DNA of 6,233 bases from contig JAPUME010000159.1 of the NCBI GenBank assembly GCA_027294185.1, positions 1-6,233 of the forward strand. Reading direction: 5' to 3'. The position numbers and the translations under genes are program-made. The DNA comes from Acidobacteriota bacterium. Its GTDB lineage: Bacteria; Acidobacteriota; Terriglobia; UBA7540; JAPUME01. This document shows, piece by piece, positions 5,377 through 6,233 of this stretch (the first letter of the stretch is position 1; each line of letters opens with the position of its first letter). The notes beneath the pieces are model-generated. The model worked only from the letters and a program-made list of their open reading frames with translations, did no database searches and was not told where the DNA came from.

Positions 5377-6233
5377 AAGAGTGGGACCATCGCCACCTGT
5401 GGCACCCCTTCACGCAAATGCAGGAGTGGCTCGCGGAAGACCCACTGGTCATCGTGCGAGGCGAAAAGAGTTATCTCTATGACACTGAGGGCCGCCGCTA
5501 CCTGGACGGCGTCTCCTCCCTTTGGGCGAATCTTCACGGTCATTGCCGCCCGGAAATCAACGAGGCAATTCGCAAACAGTTGGATCTGGTGTCGCACTCG
5601 ACCCTGCTCGGCCTTGCCAATGCTCCTTCGGCCGTTCTCGCCAAAAAGATGGTTGAGGTAACCCCGCAAGGACTCGACAGAGTTTTCTACTCGGATTGCG
5701 GCGCAGCGGCAGTCGAAATCGCGCTGAAGCTGGCCGTTCAGTACTGGAAACTCAAGGGGGAAACCCGAAGGACGGAATTTGCCTCGCTTGAGGGGGCCTA
5801 TCACGGAGACACCCTGGGGGCTATGAGCGTCGGTTACTCGGAGAGTTTTCACCAACACCACAGGGAACTGCTCTTCGCTTGCCACCGCATTCCCCCTCCC
5901 CATGTCTTTCGGTATTTCAAGGGCATGAGCGAAAAAGAATCCCTCGAGGCGTCGCTTGCCGCAGCCGAAAAGATTTTTGCGAACCACGGCTCGAAACTGG
6001 CCGCAGTAATTATTGAACCCCTGATGCAAGGCGCGGCGGGCATGTGGGCGCAGCCGGCCGGATTCATAAATCGATTGAGCGAACTAGGCCACAAGTCAGG
6101 AACCCTGTTCATCGCAGACGAAGTGGCCACCGGCTTCGGGCGCACCGGGAAGCTTTTCGCCTGCGACCATGAAGAGGTCCAACCCGATATTCTCTGCCTG
6201 GGCAAGGGCATCTCGGGCGGCTACTTGCCGCTG
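5346..6233 (+). CDS. bioA: Adenosylmethionine-8-amino-7-oxononanoate aminotransferase BioA (3' end beyond the window)
   Basis: This is a partial gene: 296 codons to the window edge, about two thirds of a typical ~430-455-residue BioA, with no internal stop. BioA is a class III PLP aminotransferase that converts KAPA to 7,8-diaminopelargonate (DAPA). Motifs: LWHPFTQM (18-25), [13 protein letters not shown] (54-66), HSTLLGLAN (84-92), [14 protein letters not shown] (115-128), AYHGDT (151-156), [21 protein letters not shown] with Asp258, and the PLP lysine at K287 in [12 protein letters not shown]. Asp258-Lys287 spacing is the same as Asp245-Lys274 in E. coli BioA. The start is TTG 5346 with AAGGAGG at 5331-5337, overlapping bioF by 31 nt. 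The E. coli active-site Tyr17 position is Phe22 here, and the usual DSG-type phosphate-loop context reads DCG. Overall it resembles Bacillus/Aquifex-type BioA more than enterobacterial. Confidence 0.95.
   Translation, partial: MDTCVGYDKLKEWDHRHLWHPFTQMQEWLAEDPLVIVRGEKSYLYDTEGRRYLDGVSSLWANLHGHCRPEINEAIRKQLDLVSHSTLLGLANAPSAVLAKKMVEVTPQGLDRVFYSDCGAAAVEIALKLAVQYWKLKGETRRTEFASLEGAYHGDTLGAMSVGYSESFHQHHRELLFACHRIPPPHVFRYFKGMSEKESLEASLAAAEKIFANHGSKLAAVIIEPLMQGAAGMWAQPAGFINRLSELGHKSGTLFIADEVATGFGRTGKLFACDHEEVQPDILCLGKGISGGYLPL

Noticed and set aside
5274..6029. Minus-strand frame of 251 codons opposite bioA
   Set aside because: The + strand encodes BioA continuously from TTG 5346 with all expected motifs; the antisense frame is a by-product.

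Overview
The window (about 58-60% GC by eye) is bacterial chromosome carrying housekeeping genes. There are no transposases, phage genes, CRISPR arrays or RNA genes that I can recognise. GTG and TTG starts occur beside ATG. The combination of a secreted CarboxypepD_reg-like protein, a GTSGWRG-type hexose-phosphate mutase, an FtsB/DivIC protein and a bioB-bioF-bioA cluster suggests a free-living bacterium, perhaps Acidobacteriota. That placement is inference; nothing here fixes the phylum.

Layout. Positions 1-185 are a leader with a TATAAT element and short direct repeats. Next, on the + strand, comes a small secreted beta-sandwich protein (186-581). The gap 582-848 lies between convergent genes. 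It holds one perfect DnaA box (TTATCCACA) followed by a perfect 14-bp inverted repeat whose arms each contain a near-consensus DnaA box. cutA lies on the minus strand (849-1181, GTG start). Divergent from cutA is a compact + strand gene run to the window's end: a phosphoglucomutase/phosphomannomutase (1254-2666), an FtsB/DivIC-type division protein (2667-3062), bioB (3092-4177), bioF (4174-5376) and bioA (5346 to beyond 6233, truncated by the window edge).

How the genes work together. BioF makes 7-keto-8-aminopelargonate (KAPA) from pimeloyl-thioester and alanine, BioA aminates it to 7,8-diaminopelargonate (DAPA), and BioB performs the final sulfur insertion into dethiobiotin. BioD is not in the window and may follow bioA. 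The mutase and FtsB-like genes abut as TGA-ATG, the ftsB-bioB gap is only 29 nt, bioB-bioF overlap as ATGA, and bioA starts 31 nt inside bioF. The whole set could therefore be one transcript from a good promoter (TTGCCA-N17-TACAAT) whose predicted start lies only a few nucleotides before the mutase ATG.

No new multi-gene system is evident. The points most worth following up are the DnaA-box cluster with its palindrome, the near-leaderless mutase mRNA, the coupling of a division gene to biotin synthesis without a visible biotin operator, an exact one-heptad DNA duplication in the FtsB coiled coil, and the BioA start and active-site variants.
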